From positions 1-8,592 of the forward strand of contig RFPQ01000026.1 of NCBI GenBank assembly GCA_009926035.1: a DNA stretch of 8,592 bases, given 5' to 3'. The notes below the pieces were generated by a model. That model was not told where the DNA came from, did not search any database, and was given only the letters and a program-made list of their open reading frames with translations. The DNA comes from Betaproteobacteria bacterium. GTDB taxonomy: Bacteria > Pseudomonadota > Gammaproteobacteria > Burkholderiales > Methylophilaceae. A program made the translations under genes and the position numbers. The stretch's first letter is position 1; every line of letters begins with the position of its first letter. Shown in pieces: positions 1-7,716 of the stretch.

Positions 1-114
1 GAACAGCTCTTAAATTTTGATATAGTGATACGCATTCAAAAATCGTTTTACCGTAGCGATTTTGTTGAGATTGAAACAGAAGTGGATCAGATGATTGCAA
101 GATTGAAAAAATGA
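1..114 (+). CDS. rnpA: Ribonuclease P protein component, 3' end only
   Basis: The first 37 codons of the window are open in frame 1 and stop at TGA 112-114. They encode the C-terminal end of a small basic protein, including NFDIVIRIQKSFYRSDF and ending in a helical IARLKK tail. This fits the last strand and helix of RnpA, the protein subunit of RNase P that helps the catalytic RNA bind and cleave the 5' leader of precursor tRNAs. The position immediately before yidD and yidC is the classic rpmH-rnpA-yidD-yidC order, and this context carries most of the identification because the fragment is short and the RnpA RNR motif lies upstream of the window. The stop overlaps the yidD start as ATGA, so the two genes are probably translationally coupled. 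The start and any promoter are outside the window. Confidence 0.85.
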   Translation, partial: EQLLNFDIVIRIQKSFYRSDFVEIETEVDQMIARLKK

Positions 115-320
115 AATCAATCGCAATATTATTTGTGAGATGTTATCAATTATTATTAAGTCCTTTTTTTGGTCAGCAATGTCGATTCACACCGACATGT
201 TCACAATACACGATAGAGGCGATACAAAAAAAAGGAGTAATACAAGGTATTTTTTTATCAATGAAACGAATAGGAAAATGTCATCCGTGGTGCAAGGGTG
301 GTCATGACCCTGTTAATTAA
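111..320 (+). CDS. yidD: YidD membrane protein insertion efficiency factor
   Basis: This 69-residue protein belongs to the YidD (DUF37) family, small proteins at the inner face of the cytoplasmic membrane that assist YidC-dependent insertion. The family signature is clear: an N-terminal amphipathic or hydrophobic helix (about residues 4-20, IAILFVRCYQLLLSPFFG), then CRFTPTCSQY at 24-33, and a C-terminal CHPWCKGGHDPV block at 57-68. Four cysteines (24, 30, 57, 61) sit at family positions. The length is on the short side of the family, which often runs 70-85 residues, but both ends are intact. The start is fixed by the ATGA overlap with rnpA. The stop is 19 bases before yidC, so the three genes probably share one transcript. 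The exact molecular role of YidD is only partly established. Confidence 0.95.
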   Translation: MKSIAILFVRCYQLLLSPFFGQQCRFTPTCSQYTIEAIQKKGVIQGIFLSMKRIGKCHPWCKGGHDPVN

Positions 321-339
321 TTTTGGAATTTTATAATTT

Positions 340-1971
340 ATGGATACGAAGCGTTTAATACTGTTTGTTGTATTTTCTTTTTCAATTCTTTTACTATGGG
401 ACACATGGCAACGTAAACATGTTCCAGTAAATCAAGTTACAACACAACAAGACGCGAGCGTTCCATCTTCTCAAAAATTAATTACTACAGATATCAAAAC
501 AATATCTCCTGATTCTAATTTCAAATTAGAAACAGCATCACGCATTAAAGTGGTAACGGATTTGTATCAAATTGAAATTGATACAGCAGGTGGCGATATT
601 CGCCGTCTGCTTTTAAACAATCATTTAGCTGATAACGGGCAAGATAAATTTGTATTATTAGATGATGCTCACAAACCTTTGCTTTATGTTGCACAAACAG
701 GGCTCATCGGCAATGATTTGCCAACTCATAAATCTACGTTCACATCGGACAAAACAAATTATGTTTTAGAGAGCGGACAAAATCATTTAGACGTTAAATT
801 AAATTACAAAAATCAAGATGTGGAAGTTGTGAAAATAATTTCTTTTGATCGCGACAGTTATCAAATAGGTGTCCGTTACGAAATTACTAATCATAGTAAA
901 TTAGCTATGACGCCATCAGCTTATTTCCAGCTCTTACATGATGATGAATCGAATCAAGGCAGCAGTCTAGCACCTACATTTACTGGCGGCGCTTACTATA
1001 CTGAGGCAGATAAATTTAAAAAAATTAATTTTAAAGATATGAAGAAACATGACCTATCACTTATTTCTGTTGATGGATGGATAGGCTTAGTTCAACATTA
1101 TTTTGCGTCTGCTTGGATTTTACCTGTGAATCAAAAGCGTGAATTTTATACAAAGCAAGTTGCAGATAATATTTATTCGTCAGGTGTTTTAACACAACTC
1201 TCTGCTATTCAGCCTGGTGAGAAAAAAGAATTTTCAACGAAACTTTATTCAGGCCCGCAAATTAAAGAGCAGCTAGAAAAAGCTGCACCAGGTTTAACTT
1301 ATACGGTGGATTATGGTTGGTTAACTTTTATTGCATCTCCTTTATTTGTGGTGCTTAATTGGATTTATAAATTAGTGAATAATTGGGGTGGCGCTATTAT
1401 TATTCTCACAGTGTTAATTAAATTGCTCTTTTATCCGCTCTCTGCAGCAAGCTATAAATCTATGGCGCAACTTCGAGAGCTTGCGCCGCGCTTACAAAGC
1501 ATGAAGGAAAAATTTGGTGATGACAAAGCGAAGTTTCAACAGGCTATGTTAGAACTTTATCGCACAGAAAAAATTAATCCGATGGGGGGTTGTTTACCTA
1601 TCCTTATTCAAATCCCTGTTTTCATTTCGCTCTACTGGGTGTTAATGGGCGCTGTTGAATTAAGACATGCACCTTTTATTTTATGGATCACTGATCTTTC
1701 TGTGAAAGATCCTTTCTATGTTTTACCTATCATTATGGGTATTAGCATGATTGTTCAAACAAAACTTAATCCAGCACCCACGGATCCTATGCAAGCAAAG
1801 TTGATGATGATTATGCCTGTTGTATTCAGTATATTTTTCTTCTTCTTCCCGGCAGGCCTAGTGCTTTATTGGGTGATTAACAATCTCTTGTCTATTCTTC
1901 AACAATGGATGATTAATCGATCCATTCATGAAGCGGCATTGGCTAAGAAAGGCAATGCAGCTCGCAAATAA
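340..1971 (+). CDS. yidC: Membrane protein insertase YidC (Oxa1 family)
   Basis: This 543-residue protein is close in length to the roughly 548 residues of E. coli YidC. It inserts and folds inner-membrane proteins, alone or with SecYEG, and its clients include Fo subunits of ATP synthase. Residues 5-22 form an N-terminal membrane anchor. About 25-320 are the large periplasmic domain found in Gram-negative YidC. The conserved Oxa1 core follows, with membrane segments near 325-345, 350-367, 415-437, 458-475 and 490-520. Recognisable core motifs are NWGGAII (348-354), [20 protein letters not shown] (407-426) and [13 protein letters not shown] (503-515). The groove position that is Arg in E. coli is Lys361 here, a conservative change that I believe is common in related YidCs. 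The tail is basic (AKKGNAARK), as expected for ribosome contact. No strong Shine-Dalgarno sequence is visible, and coupling to yidD is likely. The 3' end overlaps mnmE. Confidence 0.97.
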   Translation: MDTKRLILFVVFSFSILLLWDTWQRKHVPVNQVTTQQDASVPSSQKLITTDIKTISPDSNFKLETASRIKVVTDLYQIEIDTAGGDIRRLLLNNHLADNGQDKFVLLDDAHKPLLYVAQTGLIGNDLPTHKSTFTSDKTNYVLESGQNHLDVKLNYKNQDVEVVKIISFDRDSYQIGVRYEITNHSKLAMTPSAYFQLLHDDESNQGSSLAPTFTGGAYYTEADKFKKINFKDMKKHDLSLISVDGWIGLVQHYFASAWILPVNQKREFYTKQVADNIYSSGVLTQLSAIQPGEKKEFSTKLYSGPQIKEQLEKAAPGLTYTVDYGWLTFIASPLFVVLNWIYKLVNNWGGAIIILTVLIKLLFYPLSAASYKSMAQLRELAPRLQSMKEKFGDDKAKFQQAMLELYRTEKINPMGGCLPILIQIPVFISLYWVLMGAVELRHAPFILWITDLSVKDPFYVLPIIMGISMIVQTKLNPAPTDPMQAKLMMIMPVVFSIFFFFFPAGLVLYWVINNLLSILQQWMINRSIHEAALAKKGNAARK

Positions 1972-3313
1972 CTTAGATACCATTGCTGCCATTGCAACAC
2001 CTTCGGGTGCTGGCGGCATTGGTGTTGTGAGAGTTTCTGGCTCTAAAGCGCATGATGTTGCGAAACATCTTTTAGGCCTTTGTCCTGAAAATCGTTTAGC
2101 GTCGTATCTTCCTTTTTTAGATAGTAATGGTCAAGTGATTGACCGTGGCATTGCACTTTTTTTTAAATCCCCCCACTCTTATACCGGCGAAGACGTTTTA
2201 GAACTTCAAGGTCATGGCGGCATTGCTGTGATGCAACTTTTATTAGCGCGTTGCATTGAATGTGGAGCGAGACTTGCCAAGCCTGGGGAGTTTACCGAAC
2301 GCGCTTATCTTAATGACAAAATTGATTTGGCTCAGGCCGAAGCGGTCGCAGATTTAATCAATGCTTCAACCTCAGAAGCTGCAAAAAGTGCCATGCTCTC
2401 GTTAAGTGGTTATTTTTCCAATAAAATCAATGACTTATTAAAAGAACTCATCGATTTACGAATGTATATCGAAGCTTGTTTAGATTTTCCTGAGGAAGAA
2501 ATCGACTTTATTACGACTGGTAAAGTCAAAGAAAAGCTTTTAAGTCTAAAGTTACGCATGGATGAAGTGACTTCATCTGCTAAACAAGGCCACTTATTGC
2601 GCGAAGGTTTGACCGTTGTATTGGTAGGCCAGCCCAATGTGGGCAAGTCGAGTTTACTCAATCAATTGTCTGGCAATGACCAGGCGATTGTAACTTCTAT
2701 TCCAGGCACAACACGCGACCCCATTAAAAGTGAAATCCAAATCGACGGTATTCCGATTCATGTGATCGATACCGCTGGATTAAGAGATACAAGTGATGAA
2801 ATTGAAAAAATGGGCATCAAAAAAACATGGATCTCGATAGAAAAGGCCAATATCGCATTATTTTTAGTGGATGCTGGTAAAGGTATTACCGATTACGAGA
2901 AAATCATTCTAAATCGCATTCCAAAAGACGTTTCTAAGATATGGGTTCACAATAAAATTGATTTGTTATCTAAAAAGGCCTCATCCGAAATGATCAATGG
3001 AGAGCATCATCTTTTTATTTCTGCAAAAAATGGAGAAGGTTTAGCCCAGCTTAAAACGACTTTATTAAAAATGGCTGGCGTTGAATTTAGTAAGGACGGA
3101 AATCAAGGTGTTTTTATGGCGCGACAACGGCATTTAGATGCACTTGATACTGTCTCAAAACATTTGAATGAATCGGTTCATCAGCTTCATTCGCCTGAGT
3201 TAGTCGCGGAAGAACTCAGACAAGCTCAAACTTCATTGGCTTCTATTACGGGGGAATTTACCCCAGACGATCTTCTAGGTGAAATTTTTAGTCGTTTTTG
3301 TATTGGCAAGTAA
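1955..3313 (+). CDS. mnmE: tRNA uridine-34 modification GTPase MnmE
   Basis: MnmE is a dimeric GTPase that, with MnmG, makes the 5-carboxymethylaminomethyl group on U34 of certain tRNAs using methylene-tetrahydrofolate and glycine or ammonium. From the chosen start it has 452 residues, against about 454 in E. coli. It shows an N-terminal folate-binding domain (about 1-118, with [22 protein letters not shown]), a helical domain, and an inserted G domain (about 217-375). The G motifs are GQPNVGKSS at 225-233, GTTRD at 251-255, DTAG at 272-275 and NKID at 333-336. Glu282, which matches a residue needed for GTP hydrolysis in the family, is present, as is the C-terminal FCIGK with its conserved cysteine (449). 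An in-frame ATG at 1928 would add nine basic residues (MKRHWLRKA) not expected in the family, so I prefer 1955, although neither start has an ideal ribosome binding site. The gene overlaps the end of yidC by 17 bases. Confidence 0.95.
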   Translation: MQLANNLDTIAAIATPSGAGGIGVVRVSGSKAHDVAKHLLGLCPENRLASYLPFLDSNGQVIDRGIALFFKSPHSYTGEDVLELQGHGGIAVMQLLLARCIECGARLAKPGEFTERAYLNDKIDLAQAEAVADLINASTSEAAKSAMLSLSGYFSNKINDLLKELIDLRMYIEACLDFPEEEIDFITTGKVKEKLLSLKLRMDEVTSSAKQGHLLREGLTVVLVGQPNVGKSSLLNQLSGNDQAIVTSIPGTTRDPIKSEIQIDGIPIHVIDTAGLRDTSDEIEKMGIKKTWISIEKANIALFLVDAGKGITDYEKIILNRIPKDVSKIWVHNKIDLLSKKASSEMINGEHHLFISAKNGEGLAQLKTTLLKMAGVEFSKDGNQGVFMARQRHLDALDTVSKHLNESVHQLHSPELVAEELRQAQTSLASITGEFTPDDLLGEIFSRFCIGK

Positions 3314-3319
3314 TTCTTT

Positions 3320-3335
3320 TGTTCCACGTGGAACA
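3320..3335. promoter_or_regulatory. parS centromere site 1 (ParB-binding palindrome)
   Basis: TGTTCCACGTGGAACA is a perfect 16-bp palindrome matching the chromosomal parS consensus around a CACGTG core. The outer TGTTCC/GGAACA arms resemble the variant I recall from Pseudomonas. ParB loads on such sites and, as a CTP-dependent clamp, slides outwards to form the partition complex. The site lies six bases after the mnmE stop, about 3.4 kb upstream of parB, which encodes its likely ligand. Confidence 0.93.
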
Positions 3336-3360
3336 CTTCCTTATATTCTTTTTAAGTAAA

Positions 3361-3376
3361 TGTTTCACGTGAAACA
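3361..3376. promoter_or_regulatory. parS centromere site 2 (ParB-binding palindrome)
   Basis: TGTTTCACGTGAAACA is a second perfect palindrome, identical to the canonical B. subtilis-type parS sequence. It differs from site 1 only at the symmetric pair at palindrome positions 5 and 12 (T/A instead of C/G). Its centre is 41 bp from that of site 1, close to four helical turns, so two ParB dimers would lie on roughly the same face of the DNA. It ends 66 bases before the mnmG start. Confidence 0.95.
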
Positions 3377-3380
3377 ATCG

Positions 3381-3415
3381 TTTTCATAGTGATTCTGACG
3401 AGATTAAAGTAAAAT
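3381..3415 (+). promoter_or_regulatory. Possible sigma70 promoter for mnmG-rsmG-parAB
   Basis: A promoter is expected in this 129-base gap because it is the main break between the yidC-mnmE and mnmG-parB blocks. A weak candidate is TTTTCA at 3381-3386 with TAAAGT at 3405-3410, 18 bases apart. The overlapping TAAAAT at 3410-3415 is a better -10 but has no good -35 at the right distance. It starts five bases after parS site 2, so bound or sliding ParB could affect it. Both elements are imperfect, so the call is tentative. The rest of the gap shows no clear DnaA boxes or terminator. Confidence 0.25.
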
Positions 3416-3442
3416 TACACCTTTTCTAACAGAAGTCAAATC

Positions 3443-5356
3443 ATGGAATTTCCTAATAGTTTTGATGTGATTGTGGTGGGCGGAGGACACGCCGGTACAG
3501 AAGCAGCCTTGGCTTCGGCACGTATGGGCCAAAAGACTCTTCTTTTAACCCATAACATCGAAACTTTAGGTCAAATGTCTTGTAACCCATCCATTGGCGG
3601 CATTGGTAAAGGCCATTTAGTTAAAGAAATCGACGCGTTAGGCGGCGCTATGGGAATTGCGACCGATGAAGCTGGCATTCAATTTCGCATCTTAAATAGT
3701 AGTAAAGGACCAGCCGTCAGAGCTACCCGTGCTCAAGCAGATCGTATTTTATATAAAGCCGCAATTCGTCATCGTCTTGAAAACCAACCTAATCTTTGGC
3801 TTTTTCAACAAGCAGTTGATGACATTCTCTTAAATAAAGATCATGTTGCCGGGGTGGTGACACAAATTGGCATTCAATTTAAATCTAAAACCGTTGTTTT
3901 AACTGCGGGCACATTTTTAAGTGGTCTCGTTCATGTGGGCCTAACGAATTATCAAGCAGGTCGTGCAGGTGACCCACCCTCTATTTCTTTAGCACATCGT
4001 TTAAGGGAAATTGGCCTACCTGTAGGTCGACTTAAAACTGGCACGCCCCCAAGAATTGATGGACGTACAATTAATTATGCTGTGATGCAAGAGCAGCCGG
4101 GCGATACACCTACCCCTTATTTTTCTTTTTATGGAAAAAAAACAACACATCCACAACAAGTATCGTGTTGGATTACACATACCAATGAATCGACCCATGA
4201 CATTATTCGAAGTGGATTAGATCGTTCACCCATGTATACCGGTGTGATTGAAGGAGTGGGCCCTCGTTATTGTCCATCGGTAGAAGATAAAATTCATCGA
4301 TTTGCAGATAAAAATTCCCACCAGATTTTTTTAGAGCCAGAAGGCTTAAATACCAATGAAATTTATCCCAACGGTATCTCAACGAGCTTACCTTTTGATA
4401 TACAGTACAAATTAGTCCGTTCAATCAATGGGTTAGAGAATGCGCATATCCTAAGACCGGGTTACGCTATTGAATATGATTACTTTGACCCGCGTAACTT
4501 GAAGTCCAGCTTGGAAACTAAATCGATTCAAGGCTTATTTTTTGCAGGACAAATCAATGGCACGACGGGCTATGAAGAGGCCGCAGCGCAAGGATTGTTG
4601 GCTGGAACAAATGCCGCTTTAATGACACAAGATAAAGAATCCTGGTGCCCTAAGCGTGACGAAGCTTATTTAGGTGTTTTAGTTGATGACCTCATTACGC
4701 GAGGCGTTTCCGAACCATACAGAATGTTTACAAGTCGAGCTGAATATCGATTGATGTTAAGAGAAGATAACGCCGATTTAAGACTCACAGAAATAGGCCG
4801 CAATTTAGGATTGGTTGATGATGATCGCTGGTTGATGTTTAATCAAAAACAAGAAACCATTCAATCAGAAGAAGCGCGATTAAAAAAATTCTTTGTAAGG
4901 CCTCAAGATATTTCGATTGAAAAACAACAGGCGATTATTGGTAAAGCGATTGATCACGAATATAACTTATTTGATTTATTAAGACGCCCTGAAGTTAGTT
5001 TTGAAGGCGTTAAAGAACTCATGAAAGAAGATGCTAGTTTGATTGATCCTGCAGTCAGAGAACAAGTTGAAATTTCAGCAAAATATAAAGGCTACATTGT
5101 AAGACAACAAGAAGAAGTGGATCGAAGTCGAGATCAATTAGATATTCCATTGCCTATCGATCTTGATTACAAAGAAGTGCATGGATTAAGTGTTGAGGCA
5201 CAACAAAAATTAAATTTACATAAGCCTGAAAATTTAGGACAAGCTTCACGTATCTCTGGGATTACACCCGCGACCATATCATTACTTTTAGTGTTTATTA
5301 AACGAAAAAATAAGCCTAAAAAAATGACCGCAAATCGCCCAGAAAAAGCAGCATGA
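3443..5356 (+). CDS. mnmG: tRNA uridine-34 carboxymethylaminomethyl synthase subunit MnmG
   Basis: MnmG (GidA) is the FAD- and NADH-dependent partner of MnmE; the heterotetrameric complex modifies wobble U34 of tRNAs that read NNA/NNG codons. The protein has 637 residues, against about 629 in E. coli. The N-terminal FAD dinucleotide fold is clear as [10 protein letters not shown] at 11-20. The family signature [19 protein letters not shown] (42-60) places a cysteine at 47, and the second conserved cysteine falls at 277 in [15 protein letters not shown], both matching E. coli numbering. A further FAD-binding block [21 protein letters not shown] is near 365-385, and a helical C-terminal domain that contacts MnmE follows. 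The tail is lysine-rich and slightly longer than in E. coli. AGAAG at 3431-3435 is a plausible ribosome binding site seven bases before the ATG. The stop overlaps rsmG as ATGA, which indicates coupling. Confidence 0.97.
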   Translation: MEFPNSFDVIVVGGGHAGTEAALASARMGQKTLLLTHNIETLGQMSCNPSIGGIGKGHLVKEIDALGGAMGIATDEAGIQFRILNSSKGPAVRATRAQADRILYKAAIRHRLENQPNLWLFQQAVDDILLNKDHVAGVVTQIGIQFKSKTVVLTAGTFLSGLVHVGLTNYQAGRAGDPPSISLAHRLREIGLPVGRLKTGTPPRIDGRTINYAVMQEQPGDTPTPYFSFYGKKTTHPQQVSCWITHTNESTHDIIRSGLDRSPMYTGVIEGVGPRYCPSVEDKIHRFADKNSHQIFLEPEGLNTNEIYPNGISTSLPFDIQYKLVRSINGLENAHILRPGYAIEYDYFDPRNLKSSLETKSIQGLFFAGQINGTTGYEEAAAQGLLAGTNAALMTQDKESWCPKRDEAYLGVLVDDLITRGVSEPYRMFTSRAEYRLMLREDNADLRLTEIGRNLGLVDDDRWLMFNQKQETIQSEEARLKKFFVRPQDISIEKQQAIIGKAIDHEYNLFDLLRRPEVSFEGVKELMKEDASLIDPAVREQVEISAKYKGYIVRQQEEVDRSRDQLDIPLPIDLDYKEVHGLSVEAQQKLNLHKPENLGQASRISGITPATISLLLVFIKRKNKPKKMTANRPEKAA

Positions 5357-5991
5357 ATGTCACGGAAAAAAAAGACCGCGATCTATTGATCGAGGGATTG
5401 CAACGCATGGATTTGAAATTATCTGATCAAGTGATTGATCAGCTGATGACATATTTAAATTTAGTAGAAAAATGGAATCGTGTTTATAACCTAACAGCGA
5501 TTCGCGAGCGTGATGAAATGATCAAGCTTCATTTTCTTGATAGCTTATCTATTTTTAATCATGTGCATGTAAAAAATATATTAGATGTAGGAAGTGGCGC
5601 TGGATTTCCAGGTATTGTATTGGCAATTACAAAACCTGAATTAAAAGTCACTGTAATGGATTCGGTCAATAAAAAAACGACATTCATGCAACAAGTGAAA
5701 AGTGAATTAGCACTTACGAATTTAGATGTCGTGAATAGTCGCGTTGAAGATTATCAACCGATAACACTTTTTGAAGCGGTGACATCAAGAGCGTTTTCAA
5801 ATTTAAAAAATATGATGTCACTTACACAACATACGTTAAAAAAAGAAGGTGTGTGGTTAGCGATGAAATCAAAAGATGTTAAGCAAGAATTAGAAGCATT
5901 TGAAAAAAATCAATACACATTGATTCCGCTTGAAGTGCCTTTTATTGATGCAGAACGATATTTAGTAATATTAAAGAAAGATAATTTTTAG
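5353..5991 (+). CDS. rsmG: 16S rRNA (guanine-527-N7)-methyltransferase RsmG
   Basis: RsmG (GidB) transfers a methyl group from S-adenosylmethionine to N7 of G527 in the 530 loop of 16S rRNA; loss of this mark can give low-level streptomycin resistance in several bacteria. The 212-residue length is near the 207 of E. coli. The family block [17 protein letters not shown] spans 40-56, followed by HFLDSL at 60-65. The SAM-binding loop of the Rossmann fold is [12 protein letters not shown] at 76-87, and SRAF at 135-138 is the usual later motif. The start overlaps the mnmG stop by four bases, and the gene ends only two bases before parA, so mnmG, rsmG and parA look like one translationally coupled run. 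Nothing in it appears damaged. Confidence 0.96.
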   Translation: MNVTEKKDRDLLIEGLQRMDLKLSDQVIDQLMTYLNLVEKWNRVYNLTAIRERDEMIKLHFLDSLSIFNHVHVKNILDVGSGAGFPGIVLAITKPELKVTVMDSVNKKTTFMQQVKSELALTNLDVVNSRVEDYQPITLFEAVTSRAFSNLKNMMSLTQHTLKKEGVWLAMKSKDVKQELEAFEKNQYTLIPLEVPFIDAERYLVILKKDNF

Positions 5992-5993
5992 AT

Positions 5994-6878
5994 ATGCGTA
6001 TATTAGCAGTAACGAATCAAAAAGGTGGCGTAGGTAAAACAACGACATCAGTGAATTTAGCTGCGAGCTTAGCTGCTAAAAATAAATTGGTGCTTCTCAT
6101 TGATCTTGATCCGCAAGGGAATGCAACGACAGGTTCAGGTATTGATAAATCAGCCATCAAAACATCGATTTATGATGTGCTCATTCAAAGTAAATCATTG
6201 AATGACATTGTGATTCAATGTGAGCGTGGTGGTTTTGATTTGGCACCTTCGAATCGAAATCTTGCAGGCGCTGAAGTTGAACTCGTGAATGAAAGTAAAC
6301 GCGAAACTAGATTAAAGGCAGCATTACAACATTTAAAAAAAGATTACGATTATGTATTGTTAGATTGTCCACCCGCACTTAATTTAATTACAGTGAACGC
6401 GTTAACTGCTGCAGATGCTGTTTTAATTCCAATGCAGTGTGAATATTATGCGTTAGAAGGTTTATCTGATTTAGTAGGCACGATTAAAAAGGTGAGAAGC
6501 AATTTAAATCCCCATATTGAAATTGAAGGATTGTTAAAAACACTTTTTGATAAACGCAATATGTTAGCGCAACAGGTATCCGATCAACTCACTGCCCATT
6601 TTGGCGACAAAGTATATGAAACCATTATTCCAAGAAATATAAGATTGGCAGAAGCCCCAAGTCACGGCATGCCAATCTTAATGTATGACCGCTCATTCAT
6701 CACGAGGTGCGGTTGCTTATTTAAAACTTGCCGAAGAAATCATACAAAAAGAAATGAGGAAGTCACATGGCTAAACCTAAAGGACTCGGTCGAGGACTTG
6801 ATGCATTATTGTCAAACACTGATGAAGATACACCAAAGAACGAAGGCTCTTTACAAACATTATCGATTAGCGACTTAA
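5994..6878 (+). CDS. parA: Chromosome partition ATPase ParA (Soj), frameshifted near the C terminus
   Basis: ParA is a deviant Walker ATPase that binds nucleoid DNA as an ATP dimer and is released by ParB, helping separate origins. Residues 1-234 are typical: KGGVGKTT at 10-17, DLDPQGN at 37-43, Walker B YVLLDCPPAL at 120-129, and IIPRNIRLAEAPSHGMPILMYD at 211-232. After Ser234 the sequence stops resembling the family. A tandem TCAT repeat at 6693-6700 adds four bases, and the expected SSRGAVAYLKLAEEII tail lies in the next frame. The uninterrupted frame gives 294 residues, about 60 of them unrelated, and runs 112 bases into parB. Removing one TCAT gives 258 residues, normal for Soj, ending at 6774. 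It is either a recent mutation, a sequencing or assembly error, or, least likely, a recoded gene. The ATPase core is intact, but loss of the conserved last helix probably harms folding or function. Confidence 0.9.
   Translation: MRILAVTNQKGGVGKTTTSVNLAASLAAKNKLVLLIDLDPQGNATTGSGIDKSAIKTSIYDVLIQSKSLNDIVIQCERGGFDLAPSNRNLAGAEVELVNESKRETRLKAALQHLKKDYDYVLLDCPPALNLITVNALTAADAVLIPMQCEYYALEGLSDLVGTIKKVRSNLNPHIEIEGLLKTLFDKRNMLAQQVSDQLTAHFGDKVYETIIPRNIRLAEAPSHGMPILMYDRSFITRCGCLFKTCRRNHTKRNEEVTWLNLKDSVEDLMHYCQTLMKIHQRTKALYKHYRLAT
6693..6700 (+). repeat. Tandem TCAT duplication disrupting parA
   Basis: The bases TCATTCAT form two direct copies of TCAT. In the parA frame the region reads Tyr-Asp-Arg-Ser-Phe-Ile-Thr, whereas with one copy removed it reads Tyr-Asp-Arg-Ser-Ser-Arg-Gly-Ala-Val-Ala-Tyr, the family motif at its normal spacing. 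That match makes a 4-base duplication by strand slippage the simplest explanation of the frameshift. It is not in a homopolymer, so it is a less usual place for a simple sequencing indel. Confidence 0.85.
6700..6774 (+). pseudogene. parA: Displaced native C-terminal tail of parA
   Basis: Read from 6700 in the frame one base ahead of parA, this stretch encodes 24 residues, beginning SRGAVAYLKLAEEI and finishing with a lysine-rich end, then TAA at 6772-6774. This is the conserved end of ParA/Soj proteins, where a GA-x-AY motif is followed by an LAEE helix. It has no start of its own and cannot be reached without a +1 shift or loss of one TCAT copy. Its stop overlaps the parB start in the 8-base string ATGGCTAA, the tight parA-parB arrangement expected of the intact ancestor. 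Confidence 0.85.
6757..6760 (+). promoter_or_regulatory. Ribosome binding site for parB
   Basis: AGGA, within a longer purine run GAGGAAG, lies six bases before the ATG at 6767. It is one of the better Shine-Dalgarno matches in the window, and with the KGLGRGLDALL protein start it fixes the parB start. It also means parB can be initiated independently of where ParA translation ends. Confidence 0.75.
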
Positions 6879-7630
6879 AGCCTGGTAAGTATCAGCCGCG
6901 AAGCATTATGCAGGAAGAAGCATTGCATGCGCTTTCACAATCGATTTTAAAGCAAGGTGTTATGCAACCTATTATTGTGAGGCCTATTGGTAATAACCAA
7001 TATGAGATTATTGCAGGTGAGAGACGCTGGCGTGCTGCTAAATTAGCTAACTTAAATGAAGTGCCTGTCATTATTAAAAATATTCCTGATGAATCAGCAC
7101 TTGCAATGGCGCTCATTGAAAATATCCAACGCGAAGATTTAAATCCATTAGAAGAAGCTATCGGTATTAAACGTTTAATTGATGAATTTAATATGACACA
7201 TGAAGCTGCAGCCGATGCTGTGGGTAAATCGCGTGTTACGGTTTCTAATTTATTAAGACTTTTAACATTAACGAAGCCTGTTCAAGATCGATTATTAAGT
7301 GGCAAAATTGATATGGGTCATGCAAGAGCATTGATCGGTTTAGAAGGTAGCCAACAAATTATGTTGTGCGAAGAGGTAATTCAAAAAAATCTATCTGTGC
7401 GCGAAGTCGAGGTATTAGTAAAAAATTTACAAAATAATCATAAAACAGATAAGGCGAAGTCATCCCCTAAAAGAACTAATGCGGATGTTCGTCACCTTGA
7501 GGAATCTTTAGCCGAAACCCTAGGTGCATCGGTTACGATCGATGCTAAAAAGAATGGTTCGGGCGTTTTAAAAGTGCATTATCGCAATTTGGAGCAATTG
7601 GATGAGATTCTTAAAAAAATTAAAGGATAA
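6767..7630 (+). CDS. parB: Chromosome partition protein ParB (Spo0J), CTP-dependent parS-binding clamp
   Basis: ParB binds parS, closes as a CTP-dependent sliding clamp, and stimulates the ATPase of ParA. The 287-residue protein is of normal length and looks complete. Residues 5-15 (KGLGRGLDALL) are the N-terminal ParA-stimulating segment. The ParB/Srx-type CTPase domain covers about 31-125, with the arginine patch GERRWRA at 84-90 and ENIQRE at 118-123. The helix-turn-helix is around 144-165 (THEAAADAVGKSRVTVSNLL), followed by the GHARAL segment at 184-189. A charged linker near 222-240 leads to the C-terminal dimerisation domain (about 241-287). The two parS palindromes about 3.4 kb upstream are its likely targets. 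The ParA-facing segment is kept even though parA is frameshifted. Its start overlaps the ancestral parA stop and, as the sequence stands, about 112 bases of the extended parA frame. Confidence 0.96.
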   Translation: MAKPKGLGRGLDALLSNTDEDTPKNEGSLQTLSISDLKPGKYQPRSIMQEEALHALSQSILKQGVMQPIIVRPIGNNQYEIIAGERRWRAAKLANLNEVPVIIKNIPDESALAMALIENIQREDLNPLEEAIGIKRLIDEFNMTHEAAADAVGKSRVTVSNLLRLLTLTKPVQDRLLSGKIDMGHARALIGLEGSQQIMLCEEVIQKNLSVREVEVLVKNLQNNHKTDKAKSSPKRTNADVRHLEESLAETLGASVTIDAKKNGSGVLKVHYRNLEQLDEILKKIKG

Positions 7631-7644
7631 AGTAAGCTTTACCC

Positions 7645-7673
7645 TTGACGTAACGGCCAATTCCAGCGAAAAT
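7645..7673 (+). promoter_or_regulatory. Putative sigma70 promoter of the atp operon
   Basis: In the 86-base spacer between parB and atpI, TTGACG (7645-7650, five of six bases of the -35 consensus) lies exactly 17 bases before GAAAAT (7668-7673, four of six of the -10). A promoter ahead of atpI is expected because the ATP synthase operon is usually transcribed from there. No convincing terminator for the parAB transcript is visible, so readthrough into atp is also possible. Confidence 0.4.
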
Positions 7674-7716
7674 TCATGCCTTTGTAACTCAAAAAATTTT
7701 CATTCAGTGAGCTTAA

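Noticed and set aside
1420..1424. Lys361 of YidC in place of the E. coli groove arginine as a functional defect
   Set aside because: The change keeps the positive charge and, as far as I recall, lysine is usual at this position in other proteobacterial YidCs.
2410..2661. Minus-strand open frame of 83 codons within mnmE
   Set aside because: It lies wholly antisense to the conserved MnmE helical and G domains and its translation has no recognisable motif, so it is a shadow of the real gene.
3320..3360. Palindrome plus T-rich tract after mnmE as an intrinsic terminator
   Set aside because: The palindrome is an exact parS site, and the T-rich run is separated from it by about a dozen mixed bases, so it does not form a standard hairpin plus U-tract. 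A weak dual role cannot be excluded.
3314..3442. Replication origin in the gap upstream of mnmG
   Set aside because: E. coli oriC lies next to mnmG, so I looked for DnaA boxes of the TTATCCACA type and an AT-rich unwinding repeat. None is evident in these 129 bases.
4016..4424. Two minus-strand open frames (60 and 73 codons) within mnmG
   Set aside because: Both lie opposite the conserved MnmG coding sequence, have no family features, and gain nothing from context.
6690..6705. Programmed +1 ribosomal frameshift in parA
   Set aside because: There is no in-frame stop or rare-codon pause, no slippery string and no upstream Shine-Dalgarno-like stimulator. The TCAT duplication explains the shift more simply.
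6892..7116. Minus-strand open frame of 74 codons within parB
   Set aside because: It is antisense to the ParB CTPase domain, which is strongly conserved on the + strand.
7632..7642. GTAAGCTTTAC inverted repeat after parB as a terminator
   Set aside because: The repeat is short and imperfect and is not followed by a T-run.
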